From Granulicella sp. WH15 (lineage in GTDB: Bacteria > Acidobacteriota > Terriglobia > Terriglobales > Acidobacteriaceae): a DNA stretch of 64,000 nt. Below, in pieces: positions 55,781 to 63,664 of the stretch. Position numbers and translations under genes: made by a program. The stretch is from assembly GCF_009914315.1 (NCBI RefSeq), contig NZ_CP042596.1, forward strand, positions 2,914,001 through 2,978,000. The letters are read 5' to 3'. Within the stretch, counting starts at the first letter, position 1. Each line of letters opens with the position of its first letter. The notes below the pieces were generated by a model, which was not told the origin of the DNA, did no database searches, and worked only from the letters and a program-made list of their open reading frames with translations.

Positions 55781-57211
55781 TTAGAAGATATTCCACAGCA
55801 ACTGGTTGTAGACGTCGTGGTGGAACTGGACCTCGGACGACTTCACAATCGTTCCCAGCAGACGCGGGCAGCGATCCGCCGAAGCCTGCTTCAGGTCCGC
55901 ATACCGTGCCTTCACATCCGCGCCCAGCATGGTCGTCGTCCAGGTCGCAGCCTTGAAGTCCTCGAGCGCGGTGTAGATGTTGTCGGGCAGGTAACGGTCC
56001 GCCTGGCGCAGGTTCTTGATCTTCGCCGTCTCGCCGTGCAGGCCGGTCTTGAAGACCGAGTACAGCACCATGTACGGGTTCGCATCCGGGCCGACCGAAC
56101 GGACCTCGACACGCGACGACTTCTCGTTGCCGATGGGGATACGGACCATCGAGCCGCGATCCGTAGCCGAAGCCTTGATCTGGTTCGGAGCCTCGAAGTG
56201 CGGGTCCAGACGCCGGTAGGCGTTCACGCTCGCATTCAGCAGCAGGCAGATGTCATTGCCGTGCGTCAGGATGCGGTCGACGAACTGCCAGCCCATACGA
56301 GAGATCTTCTCCTCGCCCTTGGGGTCCCAGAACAGGTTCTTGCCGTTCTTGGTGATCGAGACGTTGGTGTGCATGCCCGAGCCGTTTACGCCCGTCACCG
56401 GCTTCGGCAGGAAGCTGGCGGTCATGCCCATCTGCGTGGCCACCTGGCGACAGATCAGCTTATAGAGCTGGATCTGGTCCGCAGCCGCGACCACGTCGCC
56501 GTAGGTGTAGTTGATCTCGAACTGCGAGGGCGCAACCTCGGGGTGATCCTTCTCGTTCTCGAAGCCCATCGCGCGCTGTACTTCCGAGACGGTGTCTATG
56601 AACTCGCGCAACGGATCGCCCGGCAGGGAGTGGTAGTAGCCGCCCTTGTTCACGTACTCGAAGCTGCCGATCTCGTGGAAGCTGCGCTCGGCGTCGATGC
56701 CCTCGAAGAGGAAGCCTTCGATCTCGTTGGCCGCGTTCAGTACCCAGCCGTTGGCCTCGAAGACCTCGTTCGAGAAGTTCTTCAGCACGCCGCGGATATC
56801 GCCCGAGTAGAAGCCGCCATTCTTGTCGATCACTTCGCCGAAGACCAGCACCTTGCCCGCGCCGAAGACGTCGGCCGGGGTCCAGTAGAAGGCCGCCCAG
56901 TCCAGCGCCAGGCGCAGGTCGCTCTCACGCTGCGCCGTAAAGCCGCGGATCGAGGAGCCGTCGAAGGTCAGGTTGTCGTAGCTCTTCACCAGGAACTTCT
57001 TGTCGTAGTCCAGCATGTGCAGCCGGCCTTCGAGGTCCGAGAAGACCACGGTCACGGCCTTGATGCGCGGCTCGTTCTTCAGGTAGTTCAGACGCTCTTC
57101 CTGCAGTACCTCGGCCGGAACGCGCTTCTTGCGCTGCTCTTTGGCGGCCAGATTCAGCTCTTCCAGCTCCGCATACGAAAGTTCCAGAAAATCACGATAT
57201 TCGCTCGACAT
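55781..57211 (-). CDS. Glutamine synthetase family protein (divergent)
   Basis: The 476-aa protein has the GS beta-grasp and catalytic domains. It shows 'DNLTFDGSSIRGF' near residues 79-91, 'NEIEGFLFE' near 164, 'GYYHSLPGDPLREF' near 190, 'FEINYTYGDVVAAADQIQLYKLI' near 232, 'KPVTGVNGSGMHTNVSI' near 272, and 'SSRVEVRSVGPDANPYMVLYSVFKTGL' near 364. Several motifs differ from classical GlnA: 'ATDRGSMVRIP' instead of RSAA.RIP, and GMHTN instead of GMH.HQS. It may therefore be a glutamine synthetase or a related ligase of another amine. AAGGAGCACC precedes the ATG, and TATACT lies ~30 nt upstream. Confidence 0.88.
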   Translation of the reverse strand: MSSEYRDFLELSYAELEELNLAAKEQRKKRVPAEVLQEERLNYLKNEPRIKAVTVVFSDLEGRLHMLDYDKKFLVKSYDNLTFDGSSIRGFTAQRESDLRLALDWAAFYWTPADVFGAGKVLVFGEVIDKNGGFYSGDIRGVLKNFSNEVFEANGWVLNAANEIEGFLFEGIDAERSFHEIGSFEYVNKGGYYHSLPGDPLREFIDTVSEVQRAMGFENEKDHPEVAPSQFEINYTYGDVVAAADQIQLYKLICRQVATQMGMTASFLPKPVTGVNGSGMHTNVSITKNGKNLFWDPKGEEKISRMGWQFVDRILTHGNDICLLLNASVNAYRRLDPHFEAPNQIKASATDRGSMVRIPIGNEKSSRVEVRSVGPDANPYMVLYSVFKTGLHGETAKIKNLRQADRYLPDNIYTALEDFKAATWTTTMLGADVKARYADLKQASADRCPRLLGTIVKSSEVQFHHDVYNQLLWNIF

Positions 57212-57495
57212 GGTGCTCCTTCAAAAGGGTGCGGTGCGGAGTATAGAGCCGCCCGGAAAAAGTGGTGACGAATAGACCAAAAACAAACGTTGAAGAGTTG
57301 GGGACAGCCTGAGCTTCCAACGATAAGTTATCAGAAATTCACGGTGGAACGACAGTTTTGCCCACCCGCAGGCGCATCTTTATGGAGTCTTTACAACTTT
57401 ATGCCTGCCCCCAAGCCGTAAACTGGAAGAGACCAGTATGAAAGCCCAGCGGGACGAACCCGTAGCCCATCCGCAACATCCAAAGAAAAGTGACC
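57212..57495. other. Divergent intergenic region of the glutamine synthetase family gene and aguB
   Basis: The 284 bp hold the ribosome-binding site of the minus-strand gene (AAGGAG at about 57217) and a TATACT box at about 57240-57245 (minus strand). The remaining sequence is more AT-rich than coding DNA. On the plus strand no clear promoter for aguB was identified. No gene or hairpin is supported. Confidence 0.5.
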
Positions 57496-58410
57496 ATGAC
57501 TAAGCACAAGAAGATCGCCCTCATCCAGATGTCGTGTGTTCCCGACACCCAGGCCAACCTCGAAAAGGCCGCCACCCTCGTCCGCGACGCCGCCCGCGCC
57601 GGGGCCAACGTCGTCTGCCTGCCGGAGCTGTTCCGCGCGCAGTACTTCTGCCAGCGCGAAGAGCACGCCCTCTTCGACACCGCCGAGTCCATCCCCGGCC
57701 CCTCGACCGAGCTGCTGAGCCAGGTCGCCCGCGAAGAGAAGATCGTCCTCATCGCCAGCCTCTTCGAGCGCCGCGCGCCAGGGCTTTATCACAACACTGC
57801 CGCCATCCTCGAAGCCGACGGCTCGCTCGCCGGGGTCTATCGCAAGATGCACATCCCCGACGACCCGCTCTACTACGAGAAGTTCTACTTCACCCCCGGC
57901 GATCTGGGTTTCAAGAGCTTCAACACCAGCCAGGGCAAGATCGGTACGCTGGTCTGCTGGGACCAGTGGTATCCCGAGGCCGCCCGCCTCACGGCGCTCA
58001 AGGGCGCGGAGACGCTCTTCTACCCGACCGCCATCGGCTGGCACCCGTCCGAGAAGGCCGAGTTCGGCGAGGCGCAGTACTCGGCCTGGCAGACCATGCA
58101 GCGCGCCCACGCCATCTCGAACGGCGTCTTCGTCGGCGCGGTCAACCGCGTCGGGCACGAGTACGGCGACGTCATCCATAACGGCGTCTCGATCCCCGGC
58201 CCCGGCGGCGCGGGCCTCGAGTTCTGGGGCGGCAGCTTCATCGCCGACCCGTTCGGGCGCGTCATTGCGCAGGCCTCGCACGATAAGGAAGAGATCCTGA
58301 TCGCCGAGATCGACCTGAAGCTGCTCGAAGACACGCGCCGCAACTGGCCCTTCCTCCGCGATCGTCGCATCGACGCCTATCAGGGCATCACCAGCCGCTT
58401 CCTCGACTAA
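57496..58410 (+). CDS. aguB: N-carbamoylputrescine amidase (carbon-nitrogen hydrolase)
   Basis: The 304-aa nitrilase-fold protein (ATG 57496; GTG 57490 is in frame) shows the Glu-Lys-Cys triad: 'CLPELFRAQYF' near residue 41, 'YRKMHIPDDPLYYEKFYFTPGD' near 115, and 'LVCWDQWYPEAARLTAL' near 150. The combination 'DQWYPEAARL' with the long plant-type N-carbamoylputrescine-amidase segments points to AguB, which releases putrescine. Agmatine deiminase (aguA) lies 0.7 kb downstream on the same strand, with an opposing small gene between. Together they form the agmatine to putrescine route. Confidence 0.93.
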   Translation: MTKHKKIALIQMSCVPDTQANLEKAATLVRDAARAGANVVCLPELFRAQYFCQREEHALFDTAESIPGPSTELLSQVAREEKIVLIASLFERRAPGLYHNTAAILEADGSLAGVYRKMHIPDDPLYYEKFYFTPGDLGFKSFNTSQGKIGTLVCWDQWYPEAARLTALKGAETLFYPTAIGWHPSEKAEFGEAQYSAWQTMQRAHAISNGVFVGAVNRVGHEYGDVIHNGVSIPGPGGAGLEFWGGSFIADPFGRVIAQASHDKEEILIAEIDLKLLEDTRRNWPFLRDRRIDAYQGITSRFLD

Positions 58411-58490
58411 ACCGTCCAGAGAACTGTCGTTTCATACCTTTGGTGGGATCGACAGAGGCTCCCGGAGTAGCGGCTCCGGGAGCCTCCCTG

Positions 58491-58889
58491 CTAACGCTGC
58501 TGGCTGATATCGACTGGACCATCCAAACGGTCAGCCGCTCTCATCACAGGAAGCACATGCAATGCCGTCTGCTTACGCCAGATGCGAATCACCTTCAGCA
58601 TCTCCGACTGTGTCAGCTTCGAGACCGGCGTGAACTTATCTCCGCCCTTTGCATTCATCGGGCGCACGATCATAGCTACCTGGGCTCCGGGCCGAATCCG
58701 CAGGAACACGCCTCGGCCTGCTTTTTTCGTTGCATCCGTCGGCATCGAAACCATTCTCAACTCGCCATTCGGCTTCATGTTATGAAGCGCGTACACAGCG
58801 CAGTTTCCATCTTTCAGCAGCTCGCGAACCAGATCTTTTACCAGCTCTGCTTGATTCGCACCGAACTCCAAACCATGTACCAGCGGCAT
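58491..58889 (-). CDS. Hypothetical protein, 132 aa, between aguB and aguA
   Basis: Starting at ATG 58889 with an ideal AAGGAGG 8 nt upstream, the protein opens 'MPLVHGLEFGANQAELVKDL' and contains 'DGNCAVYALHNMKPNGELRMVSMP' and 'GVFLRIRPGAQVAMIVRPMNAKG', alternating strands and helices typical of a small soluble domain. The longer frame to 58991 lacks support. The C terminus is basic. I recognise no family. It is on the opposite strand between two putrescine-pathway genes, so it interrupts an otherwise plausible operon. Moderate GC suggests it may be a later insertion. Confidence 0.7.
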   Translation of the reverse strand: MPLVHGLEFGANQAELVKDLVRELLKDGNCAVYALHNMKPNGELRMVSMPTDATKKAGRGVFLRIRPGAQVAMIVRPMNAKGGDKFTPVSKLTQSEMLKVIRIWRKQTALHVLPVMRAADRLDGPVDISQQR

Positions 58890-58897
58890 ACAAAATG

Positions 58898-58904
58898 CCT
58901 CCTT
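58898..58904 (-). promoter_or_regulatory. Ribosome-binding site of the 58491-58889 gene
   Basis: AAGGAGG on the minus strand, 8 nt before the ATG at 58889, fixes the start within a longer open frame. Confidence 0.75.
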
Positions 58905-59135
58905 CTCATTGCAAACGATCATAGGACGCAACCCATAAGTAAGCCGTAATTGCCGGAGACCATTCGTAGCGCCCCTGGCCGTCCCTAACATTCATTCCTC
59001 TGCAACATGCGTGCAGCGTCGTCATCTACCTCAAACCGCTATACTTACTACAGTGCAGTTCGACGACGAATCGTCCAATTCCCCCAGCGCAACATAGACG
59101 GGAGAGGCACCTCGCATCCCGAAACGAAGAGACCC

Positions 59136-60170
59136 ATGACCCGCTACCGCATGCCCGCCGAATGGGCCCCTCACGCCGCCACCTGGATCGCCTGGCCCCA
59201 CAACGTCTCGGACTGGCCCGGCAAGTTCCAGCCCATCCCCTGGGTCTACTCCGAGATCGTCCGCAACCTCTCGCGCGTCGAGGACGTCAACATCCTCGTC
59301 AACGACGAGCACGCCGAGCGCCGCGTCACCCAACTGCTCAAGCGCGCCGGGGCCAACCTCGCCCGCATCCATTTCCACCACTGGCCCACCGACCGCGTGT
59401 GGCTCCGCGACTCCGGCCCCATCTTCGTGAAGGATGACGCTGGCGAGACCTCCATCACCAACTGGCACTTCAACGCCTGGGCCAAGTACGACAACTGGCG
59501 GCGCGACGACCAGATTCCGCAGCACGTGGCCAAGCTGTACGACATGCCCGAGCGGCGGCCCATGATCGGCGACCACCGGCTGGTGCTCGAGGGCGGCAGC
59601 ATCGACGTCAACGGCCAGGGCATCCTGCTCACGACGGAAGAGTGCCTTCTCTCCGAGGTGCAGCAGCGCAACCCCGGCATCTCCCGCGAGCAGCTCGAGG
59701 CCGCCTTCAACGAGCACCTCGGCATCGAGAAGATCATCTGGCTGCATCGCGGCTGCGCGGGCGACGACACCCACGGCCACGTCGACGATATCTCCCGCTT
59801 CGTCGCGCCCAACACCATCCTCACCGCCGTCGAGCACAACGTGGCCGACGAGAACCACCTACCGCTGGCCGAGAACCTCGACCGCCTGCGCTCGGCGCGC
59901 AACCTCAAGGGCGGAGCCTTCGACATCCGCGAGCTGCCCATGCCCGCGCCGGTCGTCTTCGAGGGCCAGCGCCTGCCCGCCAGCTACGCCAACTTCTACA
60001 TCGCCAACGGTCTGGTGCTGGTCCCCACCTTCAACGACCCTAACGACCGCCGCGCCCTGAACCTGCTGGCCGAGTGCTTCCCCGACCGCGAGATCGTCGG
60101 CATCCACTGCATGGACCTCATCTGGGGGCTGGGCGCGCTGCATTGCATGACCCAGCAGGAGCCTGCATGA
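59136..60170 (+). CDS. aguA: Agmatine deiminase
   Basis: AguA converts agmatine to N-carbamoylputrescine and ammonia. The 344-aa guanidino-modifying fold protein starts at ATG 59136 (the frame is open to 59007). It has 'MPAEWAPHAATWIAWPHN' at the N terminus, 'DRVWLRDSGPIFV' near residue 88, 'LVLEGGSIDVNGQGILLTTEECLL' near 149, 'GDDTHGHVDDISRFV' near 210, and the catalytic cysteine in 'LGALHCMTQQ' at the end. It overlaps the next gene by 4 nt. With aguB upstream it completes a putrescine route. Confidence 0.95.
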   Translation: MTRYRMPAEWAPHAATWIAWPHNVSDWPGKFQPIPWVYSEIVRNLSRVEDVNILVNDEHAERRVTQLLKRAGANLARIHFHHWPTDRVWLRDSGPIFVKDDAGETSITNWHFNAWAKYDNWRRDDQIPQHVAKLYDMPERRPMIGDHRLVLEGGSIDVNGQGILLTTEECLLSEVQQRNPGISREQLEAAFNEHLGIEKIIWLHRGCAGDDTHGHVDDISRFVAPNTILTAVEHNVADENHLPLAENLDRLRSARNLKGGAFDIRELPMPAPVVFEGQRLPASYANFYIANGLVLVPTFNDPNDRRALNLLAECFPDREIVGIHCMDLIWGLGALHCMTQQEPA

Positions 60171-60496
60171 GCAAGCCCTGGCCGCCGCCGCCCGACCTCC
60201 ACTCCATCCAGGAACTCATCCGCACCGCCGACCCCGAGGGCCACATCGCCTCGGGCGCTCCGGCGGACGAGTACGAGCCGGAGGAGGACGCGATCTTCGC
60301 GGCCATCCGCCACTTCCCCACCGCGCAGCTCACCGCGCCCATCCTGACGCCGATTCTCGAAAAGATATGGCGCGAGAGCTTCTCCCACAGCGATGAAGCC
60401 CTCGCCGTCAGCCGTCCGGCGCTGCACTCGCTGGCCGCCGAGATCGAACGCTTCTTCGGCCCCGAGGCCCAGCCCCAGGTACGTTCGCAGGCATGA
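60167..60496 (+). CDS. Hypothetical protein, 109 aa, between aguA and tadA
   Basis: The ATG overlaps the aguA stop and its own stop overlaps the tadA ATG (both ATGA), so it is translated within a three-gene operon. The product is acidic and Pro/Ala-rich at the N terminus ('MSKPWPPPPDLHSIQELIRT'), then mostly helical ('AIFAAIRHFPTAQLTAPILTPILEKIWRESF'). No family is recognised. Tight coupling suggests a real protein, though its link to agmatine or tRNA editing is not evident. Confidence 0.8.
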   Translation: MSKPWPPPPDLHSIQELIRTADPEGHIASGAPADEYEPEEDAIFAAIRHFPTAQLTAPILTPILEKIWRESFSHSDEALAVSRPALHSLAAEIERFFGPEAQPQVRSQA

Positions 60497-60942
60497 CCGA
60501 CGAAGACTTCCTCCGCGCCGCCATCGCCGAAGCCCGCTCCGCCGAGCAGGCTGGCGAAGTCCCTGTGGGCGCGGTCATCGTGCGTGACGGCCAGATCCTC
60601 GCCACCGGCTCCAACCGCGTCATCCGCGACTCCGACCCCACCGCCCACGCCGAGATCGTCGCCTTGCGCGCCGCTGGCCTCGCTCTGGGCAACTACCGCA
60701 TTGAGGGCTGCGACCTCTACTGCACGCTCGAGCCCTGCGCCATGTGCGCCGGAGCCATCCTGCACGCGCGCATCCGCCGCCTGATCTACGCCGCGCCCGA
60801 CCCCAAGGCCGGTGCCTGCGGCTCGGTTCTCGAAGTGATGAACCACCCGAAGCTCAACCACCGCGTCGAGGTCACCAGCGGTCTGTTGGCCGAAGAGTGC
60901 GGCCAGATACTCACCGCCTTCTTCCGCGCCAAGCGATCCTGA
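60493..60942 (+). CDS. tadA: tRNA-specific adenosine deaminase TadA
   Basis: TadA deaminates A34 to inosine in tRNA-Arg(ACG). The 149-aa protein has the zinc-dependent deaminase motifs 'HAEIVAL' near residue 52 (with the proton-shuttling Glu) and 'PCAMCAGAI' near 82. 'GAVIVRDGQILATGSNRV' precedes them and 'AEECGQILTAFFRAKR' ends the protein. The length fits E. coli TadA (167 aa). It is co-translated with the small upstream gene. Confidence 0.93.
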   Translation: MTDEDFLRAAIAEARSAEQAGEVPVGAVIVRDGQILATGSNRVIRDSDPTAHAEIVALRAAGLALGNYRIEGCDLYCTLEPCAMCAGAILHARIRRLIYAAPDPKAGACGSVLEVMNHPKLNHRVEVTSGLLAEECGQILTAFFRAKRS

Positions 60943-60999
60943 CCCAGCATCAACCCCGCAAGCCTCTCCTGCATCGAACCACCGCAAAGGAGAGCGCCC

Positions 61000-61356
61000 A
61001 TGCCGACAAAATCCCCCGCAAAAAAGACGCCTCGTAAGTGGTCCGCTAAGGTCAACACCGACTCCACTCACCCCGACGAAGGTCTCTTCAAGAAGTCCGC
61101 CCCAAGCATCGCCAAAGCACTCTTCTCGGAGAAAGTCTCCCCCAAAGGCCCCGCCTCCGGGATGCAGATGCTCAACTTCTACATCAACCGGGCCGGGAAA
61201 AATCTTCCAGAAGATCGCCGGAAAACGCTCGAGCACGCCAAGGAGATCCTCTCCGGCATGATCGCCGATAAGAAGAGTGCGGCTAAGAAGACAGCGGCTA
61301 AAAAAACACCGGCTAAGTCAGCAAAGAAGTTACCGGCAAAGAGGTCGGCAAAATAA
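61000..61356 (+). CDS. DUF3175 protein with a Lys/Ala-rich histone-like tail
   Basis: The 118-aa protein has the DUF3175 core in residues ~12-85 ('KWSAKVNTDSTHPDEGLFKKSAPSIAKAL', 'GMQMLNFYINRAGKNLPEDRRKTLEHAKEIL'). The tail has repeated KKTAAKK/PAKSAKK units, resembling histone H1-like DNA-binding tails. The function of DUF3175 is unknown; the tail suggests DNA association. GGAG lies 8 nt before the ATG. It is followed by GlsB-type and SDR genes, a possible stress-response group on the same strand. Confidence 0.85.
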   Translation: MPTKSPAKKTPRKWSAKVNTDSTHPDEGLFKKSAPSIAKALFSEKVSPKGPASGMQMLNFYINRAGKNLPEDRRKTLEHAKEILSGMIADKKSAAKKTAAKKTPAKSAKKLPAKRSAK

Positions 61357-61472
61357 ATCTGCGCCGCCCAACACTTTTCGGGCGATTCTTAATCCGGATT
61401 CTGCATCCATATCCATAGCAGCTCCGTCCTTCGCTTCCGCATCGCAGATTCTGCATCCCGGAGGGAACCATC

Positions 61473-61736
61473 ATGCCCCACGGCATCATCATGACCATCG
61501 TCATCGGCTTTATCGTCGGTCTCATCGCCAAGCTCATCATGCCCGGCCGCGAGCCCTCCGGCTTCATCATCACCTCCGTGATCGGTATCGCGGGCAGCTT
61601 CCTCGGCACCTACCTGGGCCGCGCCATCGGCCACTACGAGCCCGGCCAGTATGCCGGGTTCCTCATGTCGCTGCTCGGAGCCTGCATTCTGCTCGGCATC
61701 TACCACCTCATCACGCGCGGGTCTTCTCGAACCTGA
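61473..61736 (+). CDS. GlsB/YeaQ/YmgE-family small membrane protein
   Basis: The 87-aa protein has three membrane segments with glycine-rich helices: 'GIIMTIVIGFIVGLIAKLIMPGREPSGFIITSVIGIAGSFLGTYLG' (residues ~3-48) and 'YAGFLMSLLGACILLGIYHLI'. This is the transglycosylase-associated/YeaQ pattern, found in many bacteria under envelope stress, with no known enzyme activity. GGAGG precedes the ATG by 7 nt. It lies between DUF3175 and an SDR gene. Confidence 0.88.
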   Translation: MPHGIIMTIVIGFIVGLIAKLIMPGREPSGFIITSVIGIAGSFLGTYLGRAIGHYEPGQYAGFLMSLLGACILLGIYHLITRGSSRT

Positions 61737-61762
61737 GCTTAACCATCCTCCCCGGAGAACTC

Positions 61763-62536
61763 ATGCCTGACCGCTTTACGGGAAAAGTCGCCATCGTCAC
61801 CGGATCGTCCTCCGGCATCGGCCAGTCCATCGCCATACGGCTCGCCAGCGAGGGAGCCGCCGTCGTTATCGACTATCACTCCCACCCCGAGGGAGCCAAT
61901 GAGACCAAAGCCAAGGTCGAGGCCTTCGGGAGCAAGGCCATCACGGTTCAGGCCGATGTCTCCTCCCTGGCCGACACCCAGAACCTCGTCGATCAGGCTT
62001 ACATCCAGCTCGGCGGCTGCGACATACTGGTCAACAACGCCGGTGTCGAGAAGAATGCGCCCTTCCTCGAGGTCACCGAGAAGGACTACGACATGGTTCT
62101 CGACACTAACCTGAAGGGCGCGTTCTTCCTCACCCAGGCCTTCGTCAAACGGCTGGTCGCACTCCAGAAGCCGGGCCGCGTCATCAACATCAGCTCCGTC
62201 CACGAGGACATGGTCTTCCCTAACTTCGCCAGCTACTGCGCGGCCAAGGGCGGGATGCGAATGCTCATGCGCGACCTTGCCATGGAACTTGGCCCGGTCG
62301 GCATCACGGTCAACAACGTGGCTCCGGGAGCCATCAACACGCCCATCAACACCGCGCTGCTGGCCGACAAGCCCAAGCTCAACGCGTTGCTCAACAACAT
62401 TCCGCTGGGCCGCCTGGGTAGCACCGACGACGTCTCCGCGCTGGTCGCCTTCCTGGCCTCGGACGAGGCGGGCTATATCACCGGCTCGACCTACGTCGTC
62501 GACGGCGGCCTGATGCGCAACTACAAAGAACAGTAA
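61763..62536 (+). CDS. Short-chain dehydrogenase/reductase (glucose 1-dehydrogenase-like)
   Basis: The 257-aa protein (ATG 61763, GGAG 6 nt upstream; the frame is open to 61277 but there is no reason to extend it) has the SDR motifs TGxxxGIG as 'VTGSSSGIGQSIAIRL', 'DILVNNAGVEK', the catalytic Ser/Tyr/Lys set 'NISSVHEDMVFPNFASYCAAKGGMRM' (Tyr near residue 156, Lys near 160), and the C-terminal 'LASDEAGYITGSTYVVDGGLMRNY'. Close in pattern to glucose 1-dehydrogenase. The substrate is inferred only. It lies in the presumed stress-gene group. Confidence 0.92.
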   Translation: MPDRFTGKVAIVTGSSSGIGQSIAIRLASEGAAVVIDYHSHPEGANETKAKVEAFGSKAITVQADVSSLADTQNLVDQAYIQLGGCDILVNNAGVEKNAPFLEVTEKDYDMVLDTNLKGAFFLTQAFVKRLVALQKPGRVINISSVHEDMVFPNFASYCAAKGGMRMLMRDLAMELGPVGITVNNVAPGAINTPINTALLADKPKLNALLNNIPLGRLGSTDDVSALVAFLASDEAGYITGSTYVVDGGLMRNYKEQ

Positions 62537-62552
62537 AAACGGGAAGGAGCAG

Positions 62553-62558
62553 TAGAAT
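62553..62558 (+). promoter_or_regulatory. Candidate -10 box of the glutaredoxin gene, 6 nt before the ATG
   Basis: TAGAAT is 6 nt before ATG 62565. A GGAAGGAG sits upstream at 16 nt, too far for normal initiation, so a leaderless-type start is possible. Confidence 0.3.
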
Positions 62559-62564
62559 ACTGCT

Positions 62565-62822
62565 ATGGAGCTTACCGTTTACTCAGCATCCTGGTGCCGC
62601 GACTGCCGCGAGGCCAAGCGATTCCTCGCCAAGCACAACATCCCCTTCCAGGAGATCGACATCGAGGAGACGCCCGGCGCGGCCGATACCGTCTTCGAGA
62701 ACGTCGGCAAGCGGGCGATCCCGCAGTTCGTCCTCGACGGCAAGTGGATTCAGCCCTACCGCCCCGGACGCGGCTTCCTGCATGCCGAGATGGCCGAGCT
62801 ATTCGGCGTCCCGCACGAGTAG
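62565..62822 (+). CDS. Glutaredoxin-family protein
   Basis: The 85-aa protein has the thioredoxin fold with active-site 'SWCRDCREAKRFLAKHNIPFQEIDIEE' (CxxC, residues ~9-35), cis-Pro region 'AIPQFVLDGKWIQPYRPG' and a terminal helix. CRDC instead of the classical CPYC resembles the NrdH/glutaredoxin-like proteins of actinobacteria and acidobacteria. It would reduce disulfides, possibly for stress or ribonucleotide reductase, though no such gene is adjacent. It lies 28 bp after the SDR gene. Confidence 0.9.
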   Translation: MELTVYSASWCRDCREAKRFLAKHNIPFQEIDIEETPGAADTVFENVGKRAIPQFVLDGKWIQPYRPGRGFLHAEMAELFGVPHE

Positions 62823-62827
62823 CCCTC

Positions 62828-63544
62828 TTACTGTGGCGGCGTCTTCTGCTGCTGCATCTTGATGAGTTGTTCGTAGATCTGCTGCGGCGTCTTCACCCCA
62901 TTGGGCGACTGCACCTGCGTCGTATCCGCAGCGGGCTGCGCGGGTGCAGAGCTTGCCGCCGGAGCCTCAGCCGCAGCACCGGGAGCAGCAGCACCACCAC
63001 CACCGGGCGTAATCACCCCGGCTGGCGCGGCTCCCTGAGCCGCCGGAACACTCGGCCGCACCTGCCCATCGGGAGGCCGATCCGTCTTCTCCTCCTCCTC
63101 GCTCACCGCAACCACACTCGGACTCGGCGGCGTCGGCCCACCAGCTCGCGGCGTCAGCACCAGCTCGCTCGCCACCGTATCCGAACCAGCGATCAGCAAC
63201 ATGTTGCTCTCGGTCCCATCGAGCAGCGCCGCCAGAATCTTAGCCGGAGCGTCCGGCCCATAGCTCCCGTAGACGCGCTCCTCCGCCACCCCGCCGGTGA
63301 TCTTCATCTGCGTCAGCCGGGCGATCTCCCGCAGAATCTGGTTCAGGCTGGAGTTATCCGCCTCCACCGCCAGCCGTCCATCGGCGTACGTCACGTGAGC
63401 CCGATGTGCGGGCATCTGCCCCGGCAGCTTCGGCCTCTCCACGGGCGCAGCAGCACCCGGAGCCGCCTGCGCGAGCATCGCCCCCGATCCCACGCACCCG
63501 GCCAGCAGCAGCCCCATCACCCGAATTGCACTCGATCTCAACAT
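62828..63544 (-). CDS. Secreted protein with STN (secretin/TonB short N-terminal) domain
   Basis: The 238-aa protein has a signal segment ('GLLLAGCVGSGAMLAQAA'; the cysteine at residue 17 might be a lipobox, LLAGC), a Pro/Ala stretch, and one STN-like domain around residues 48-120 ('VTYADGRLAVEADNSSLNQILREIARLTQMKITGGVAEERVYGSYG'). A long Pro/Ala/Gly/Ser-rich tail (about 130-238) is low complexity and ends in a Gln/Lys helix. STN domains occur in secretins and TonB receptors; here there is no pore or plug domain. It faces a truncated gene at the window's edge. Confidence 0.75.
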   Translation of the reverse strand: MLRSSAIRVMGLLLAGCVGSGAMLAQAAPGAAAPVERPKLPGQMPAHRAHVTYADGRLAVEADNSSLNQILREIARLTQMKITGGVAEERVYGSYGPDAPAKILAALLDGTESNMLLIAGSDTVASELVLTPRAGGPTPPSPSVVAVSEEEEKTDRPPDGQVRPSVPAAQGAAPAGVITPGGGGAAAPGAAAEAPAASSAPAQPAADTTQVQSPNGVKTPQQIYEQLIKMQQQKTPPQ

Positions 63545-63664
63545 TGGTCTCTCGTAGGACGAAGCCGAGCGGCTTTCAGCACACCCACCCCAGTTTATGT
63601 CTTATCTGTTCCCCGCATCTCATGTACTAGACTGGCATGGAACCGCCCGGCGCAGGAAGCCGCA

